Assembly: GCA_007136525.1 (NCBI GenBank)
Contig: SLGU01000314.1
Location: 1 to 10,565 of the forward strand
From: Desulfobacteraceae bacterium
GTDB taxonomy: Bacteria; Desulfobacterota; Desulfobacteria; Desulfobacterales; Desulfosalsimonadaceae
Reading direction: 5' to 3'
DNA: 10,565 bases
Part shown: positions 7,409-10,565 of the stretch, one piece after another
Layout of the letters: every line of letters starts with the position of its first letter
Position numbering within the stretch: position 1 is the first letter of the stretch
Made by a program: the position numbers and the translations under genes
Notes under the pieces: generated by a model
Seen by the model: the letters and a program-made list of their open reading frames with translations, nothing else
Databases searched by the model: none
What the model was told of the DNA's origin: nothing

Positions 7409-8338
7409 TTGATGCCGGTTCATACAGCGACGATTTTCGATATACAGCGGTTTTCCATTCACGACGGGCCTGGTATCCGAACCACGGTTTTTTTCAAGGG
7501 GTGCACCCTGAACTGCCAATGGTGTCAAAACCCTGAGTCGATCCGGCCGGGAAAGGAAATGGCCGTCTATGGTGACCGGTGCATCGGATGCGGCATGTGT
7601 GCTAAAATCTGCCCGAACGGAGCGATCTCAATCCGAAACCCCGGTCGGATCGATTGGGTGCTGTGCGATAGCTGCGGCATCTGCGCTGAAACATGTCCCG
7701 CCGAGGCGCTGGTTGTCGTGGGGCAAGACATAACGGCCAATAACCTGCTGACCGAATGCCTGGCGGACCGCTCTTTTTACAACAGGTCCGGGGGAGGCGT
7801 GACCTTGTCCGGCGGTGAACCGGTCATGCAGTCGGAGTTCCTGCACACCTTTTTGCCCTTGCTGCAACAAGAATCTGTAAGCGTGCTCATGGAGACCGCG
7901 GGTCACTATGCTTTTTCAAAAATTGAGCCGCTCCTGCCGATGCTCGACCATATTTATTACGACTTTAAGCTGCCTGGCCCTGAGGAATATTGGGCGATGA
8001 CAGGGGGCGACCTGGCGGTCATATATGAGAACCTGGCCAAATTGAAAAAACGGGCAGTTCCGCTGACCGTAAGATTTCCGGTCCTCCCCGGCATAAACAC
8101 GGCGCCGGAACAGATTGGCCGGATCGGCAGCACCCTGCGCGCGCTCGGAATCATTGAGCTGCAGGTGCTTGCCTACAATCCGTTCTGGGAATCAAAACTT
8201 TCCCGGTTGCAGACGGAAAAACGGCCGCTTATGCTCTCTGACAAAGATATCGATTACAGGCGCATCGCTGATTGGTTTGAAAAAACCGGCATTGTTCCCG
8301 AGCTTCCCGCCCACCATGGAACCCGAAATGCCGGTTGA
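7409..8338 (+). CDS. Glycyl radical enzyme-activating enzyme (radical SAM)
   Basis: This 309-residue radical SAM activase uses S-adenosylmethionine and a [4Fe-4S] cluster to abstract hydrogen from the radical glycine (G843) of the preceding enzyme. The radical SAM motif CxxxCxxC is C32, C36, C39. It is followed by an inserted two-cluster ferredoxin domain with C58, C61, C64, C68 and C86, C89, C92, C96. This insert is typical of activases for choline lyase, glycerol dehydratase and related enzymes and is absent from the pyruvate formate-lyase activase. The SAM-binding GGE motif is in TLSGGEP (132-138). The N-terminal segment FDIQRFSIHDGPGIRTTVF is the family signature. The start is TTG 7409 or ATG 7412; AAAGGA ends at 7400, which gives 8 or 11 nt of spacing. 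The 3' end overlaps the exporter gene. Pairing with the upstream enzyme is as sure as context allows. Confidence 0.96.
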   Translation: MMPVHTATIFDIQRFSIHDGPGIRTTVFFKGCTLNCQWCQNPESIRPGKEMAVYGDRCIGCGMCAKICPNGAISIRNPGRIDWVLCDSCGICAETCPAEALVVVGQDITANNLLTECLADRSFYNRSGGGVTLSGGEPVMQSEFLHTFLPLLQQESVSVLMETAGHYAFSKIEPLLPMLDHIYYDFKLPGPEEYWAMTGGDLAVIYENLAKLKKRAVPLTVRFPVLPGINTAPEQIGRIGSTLRALGIIELQVLAYNPFWESKLSRLQTEKRPLMLSDKDIDYRRIADWFEKTGIVPELPAHHGTRNAG

Positions 8339-9059
8339 ATATGTAATTATCCTAATCCTTGCCCTGGGCGGGTTCACATTCAGTTTCGCCGGGTTCGGAT
8401 TCGCCCTTGTTACGCTCCCCTTTCTTTCTCTGCTGCTCCCGGTCAAGCTCTCGGTGGGGTTTATCTTTCCTTATGTCCTGGTCCTGGTCCTGTACCATAC
8501 CGGCCGCTTTGGAAAGCTTCTCGACCGGCGCATCCTGTTTCCCCTGATTGTCGGGGCCTGCCTGGCGATCCCTTTCGGACTCTGGTCCCTGCACATTTTT
8601 CCGGAAGTATGGCTTAAAAGATGTCTGGCTGTATTCATCGTTTTGTCTGTGACGGCCGGCCGGCTACCGGGGTTCATAAACATAACCCAGGTCAGGCGGA
8701 CCGGGCGGACCCGGGTATGGGGTCTTGTATGCGGTCTGATCGGTGGGTGGTTTCAAGGGGCATATGCCGCCGGTGGGCCTCCGGCGGTCGTCTACATCCG
8801 GTCCATCGAAGACAATCCGGAAAAAGCCAAAGGATACCTTGGCGCTTATTTTTCTGTTATCAACCTGCTGACCGCCGTCATGTTCGCTTTCGGAGATGTA
8901 TTTACCACCCAATGGCTCTGGAATTCATTGGCCTACAGCCCTGCAGTGCTGGTCGGCACTGTTGCGGGCGCCCTGCTGTCGAACAGGATCGATGCCCGTG
9001 TTTATCGCGCTGCCGTGGATCTGCTGTTGATTGTCTCGAGTGTCATGCTTTGGATTTAA
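8316..9059 (+). CDS. TauE/SafE-family membrane exporter (possible sulfite or sulfonate exporter)
   Basis: This 247-residue membrane protein has about eight hydrophobic segments in two related halves, as expected for TauE/SafE (YfcA-like) permeases. The first half begins with GGFTFSFAGFGFALVTLPF. The second carries the equivalent GLIGGWFQGAYAAGGPPAVV around residues 140-160, followed by the conserved stretch EKAKGYLGAYFSVINL. The reading frame is open upstream to 8115, but that part lies wholly inside the activase gene, so I chose ATG 8316; ATG 8328 is equally possible. The overlap with the activase is 23 or 11 nt, so translation is probably coupled. Known members export sulfite or sulfoacetate after sulfonate breakdown, but the family also moves other anions and many members are uncharacterised. 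As the last gene of the cluster it probably removes a product. Sulfite export would imply a sulfonate substrate for the glycyl radical enzyme, which is inference. Confidence 0.88.
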   Translation: MEPEMPVEYVIILILALGGFTFSFAGFGFALVTLPFLSLLLPVKLSVGFIFPYVLVLVLYHTGRFGKLLDRRILFPLIVGACLAIPFGLWSLHIFPEVWLKRCLAVFIVLSVTAGRLPGFINITQVRRTGRTRVWGLVCGLIGGWFQGAYAAGGPPAVVYIRSIEDNPEKAKGYLGAYFSVINLLTAVMFAFGDVFTTQWLWNSLAYSPAVLVGTVAGALLSNRIDARVYRAAVDLLLIVSSVMLWI

Positions 9060-9172
9060 ACGGGTCGTTGAAAATCTTGATGCCCTGCTGCGTCTCTGCG
9101 GAATTAATAAAAAATTAAAAAAGATGCAGGCAAGCAGCGCCCCTACAATATAATCAGTTGCATAAAAACTAC

Positions 9173-10111
9173 TTATTCAGACATCGCAACAAATTGAAGT
9201 ATTTCCTTCACCACTTTTTCCGGGGCTTCCAATGGCAGAAAATGACCGGCTTTTTTGATCATCCGGTACCTGCCCCCGGCGTGCCCGATCTCTTTTTCAC
9301 AATTTTTGAACATGGCGCTGGAAATACAATGGTCCGTTTCCCCGCTCAATATTAGGGCCGGTGCCTGGACCGGCGCCAGAAACAGGCGCCGGCTGCGGTT
9401 CCATTTGGCCAATTCGCCCGGGGGCGGTCGCAGAAGCCCCCGGTAATAGGCCAGGGCGGCCCGCAGGCTGTGGGGTCGGGAAAGCGTGTCAATGACTTCG
9501 GCCATGCGCTCCCGGAAAGGGGACATGTCCCCGCTCCAGTCCCGCCAGAGCTTGGCAATAAACTCGCCGTGGCCGGATCGAATGATATGTTCGGGCAGGT
9601 CGGGCACCTGGAAGAACAGGATGTACCAGCTCCGGGCCAACTGGGAAGGGTTCGTGAACAGGTTCCGAAGAAAGGCGGGCCCCGGCGGCACCGACATCAT
9701 GACGGCTTTGTCGTACAGGTCGCCGCGGTGGTTGACTGCGCCGTAGGCGGCAATTGCGCCCCAGTCATGGCCCACCAGGTACACGGCTTTCAGGTCATAA
9801 CGCGCTTTTAATTGCAAGGTGATGGCCGCGGCGTCCGCTGCGAGATCGGCAATCTGGATGGTGGCGAACCGTGACCCGCGTACGGATTCCGGGACCGAGG
9901 TGGGCCAGTAGCCGCGCATATAGGGCGCCGCACACATATAACCGGCGTCATTGAGGATGCGCATCATCGGGAGAAAGGACCGCGCATCATCGGGAAAGCC
10001 GTGCAGCAGAAGCATTAATCTATCTGAGCGGCCGGAAACCAGGATTTCAAATTCCAGCCCGTTGGCATTCATGCGAATCGATTCCATGGTGTCTTCTTCC
10101 TCAGGCTTCAT
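9173..10111 (-). CDS. Alpha/beta hydrolase, epoxide hydrolase-like
   Basis: This 312-residue alpha/beta hydrolase has an Asp nucleophile. The oxyanion motif HGFPD is at 37-41. The nucleophile elbow VGHDWG places D116 at the catalytic position, as in epoxide hydrolases and haloalkane dehalogenases rather than esterases. D260 in SGETDH and H290 in KAGHFLPLE complete the triad. The lid has SWYILFFQ (161-168) and AYYRG (221-225), whose tyrosines sit where epoxide hydrolases carry their ring-opening residues. The expected reaction is hydrolysis of an epoxide to a diol. The ATG at 10111 overlaps the stop of the upstream gene (ATGA), suggesting coupling. ATG 10087, eight codons later with GAGGA upstream, matches the usual family N-terminus better and may be the true start. 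It is transcribed towards the glycyl radical operon, so it belongs to a different transcription unit. Confidence 0.88.
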   Translation of the reverse strand: MKPEEEDTMESIRMNANGLEFEILVSGRSDRLMLLLHGFPDDARSFLPMMRILNDAGYMCAAPYMRGYWPTSVPESVRGSRFATIQIADLAADAAAITLQLKARYDLKAVYLVGHDWGAIAAYGAVNHRGDLYDKAVMMSVPPGPAFLRNLFTNPSQLARSWYILFFQVPDLPEHIIRSGHGEFIAKLWRDWSGDMSPFRERMAEVIDTLSRPHSLRAALAYYRGLLRPPPGELAKWNRSRRLFLAPVQAPALILSGETDHCISSAMFKNCEKEIGHAGGRYRMIKKAGHFLPLEAPEKVVKEILQFVAMSE

Positions 10112-10565
10112 CGCTTCTGCTGATCGAACATGCTGAAGAATTGCCGCAGTTCGCGGGTATTTCCCGCGGTCACTTCAAGCTCTCCGGTAAGAAGGGCCCA
10201 GGCCTGTCCTGCCAGGCCGGTTTTGCCGAGCAGCATTTTGGCCCAGGTGGTGCGCGGCAGCCTGATGGCCAGGTCCGGGTTTTCCGGAAAATGATCCAGG
10301 TATTCGGCGACCCCTTTGCGCACATGCATGCCGAAGCCCTGTTCGATATCGGAAAAGTAAATGCCGAACACCTGGTCAACGTCGGCGCTTTCTTCAGGAT
10401 CAAGGGCAAAACGGAGCGCCCTGACAAAAAAACCGGGACGGGACCGCAAAATGACCTCTTCGGTGATCAAGGCAGGCGGAAGATCGAACCGGTCGACCTT
10501 GCCCTCCAGTTCCAGGGCCTGGGTGATGTAAAAATTGCGGGTGATGGCGGCGGGCGTTGCCTGTC
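10108..10565 (-). CDS. Alkyl sulfatase-like protein, C-terminal part (5' end outside window)
   Basis: The last 151 residues of a longer protein are visible, read in frame from the right edge with no start codon needed inside the window. Near the edge, RNFYITQALELEGK resembles the end of the dimerisation domain of SdsA/BDS1-type alkyl sulfatases, where a segment like RNxYLTGAxEL is usual. The rest fits the SCP2-like C-terminal domain of these enzymes: RALRFALDPEES, then HVRKGVAEYL, then a threonine-leucine-rich TWAKMLLG segment and a closing helix. Such proteins carry an N-terminal metallo-beta-lactamase domain that hydrolyses alkyl sulfate esters to alcohol and sulfate. That catalytic part, with its zinc-binding histidines, is not in the window, so activity cannot be judged. 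A free-standing SCP2-like protein or a lactamase-fold relative with another substrate remains possible. Its stop overlaps the start of the hydrolase gene by 4 nt. Confidence 0.65.
   Translation of the reverse strand, partial: QATPAAITRNFYITQALELEGKVDRFDLPPALITEEVILRSRPGFFVRALRFALDPEESADVDQVFGIYFSDIEQGFGMHVRKGVAEYLDHFPENPDLAIRLPRTTWAKMLLGKTGLAGQAWALLTGELEVTAGNTRELRQFFSMFDQQKR

Noticed and set aside
8115..8315. Extended N-terminus for the TauE/SafE protein
   Set aside because: This part lies wholly within the activase gene, is not hydrophobic in the way of the family, and internal ATG codons at 8316 and 8328 fit the usual start.
9060..9172. Possible transcription terminator between the convergent genes
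   Set aside because: There are A-rich and T-rich runs (around 9104-9122) but I found no adjacent GC-rich hairpin with good pairing, so no terminator is called.
1..10565. CRISPR arrays, insertion sequences, tRNA or rRNA genes
   Set aside because: No regularly spaced direct repeats, transposase-like frames, terminal inverted repeats or tRNA-like folds were seen on either strand.

Overview
The window looks like part of the chromosome of a strictly anaerobic, moderately GC-rich bacterium. A sulfate reducer or related Desulfobacterota-type degrader is my best guess. The reasons are an oxygen-sensitive glycyl radical enzyme with its activase, a sigma-54 promoter paired with a XylR/DmpR-type activator, a beta-keto acid cleavage enzyme (BKACE), and a probable alkyl sulfatase. 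The taxon is inferred from gene content only; no marker gene is present.

Layout. Positions 1-1359 (minus strand) hold the N-terminal 453 codons of a sigma-54-dependent regulator with a XylR_N sensor domain, a V4R zinc domain and most of its AAA+ domain; the rest lies outside the window. Positions 1360-1648 are a divergent intergenic region carrying a very good -24/-12 promoter (1503-1520) that points into the next six genes, with AT-rich inverted repeats about 75-110 nt further upstream that could be enhancer sites. Positions 1649-9059 (plus strand) form a tight six-gene cluster: BKACE (DUF849) enzyme, APC-family permease, short-chain dehydrogenase (SDR), glycyl radical enzyme (GRE), GRE-activating radical SAM enzyme, and a TauE/SafE-family membrane exporter. 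Gaps are 27 and 38 nt at most, and two junctions overlap. Positions 9173-10565 (minus strand, convergent) hold an alpha/beta hydrolase of the epoxide hydrolase type and, overlapping it by 4 nt, the C-terminal part of an alkyl sulfatase-like protein that runs off the right edge.

How it may work. I read the cluster as an inducible anaerobic catabolic unit. The regulator senses a small molecule and switches on the operon through sigma-54. The permease takes up an amino-acid-like or zwitterionic substrate. The GRE, switched on by its activase, breaks a C-X bond. The SDR oxidises a hydroxy intermediate, and the BKACE enzyme splits a beta-keto acid with acetyl-CoA into acetoacetate and an acyl-CoA. 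The TauE/SafE protein exports an anionic product, possibly sulfite or an organosulfonate. I do not recognise this gene combination as a named pathway. The substrate cannot be read from the sequence, but the active-site residues and domain content limit the options, as set out in the findings.
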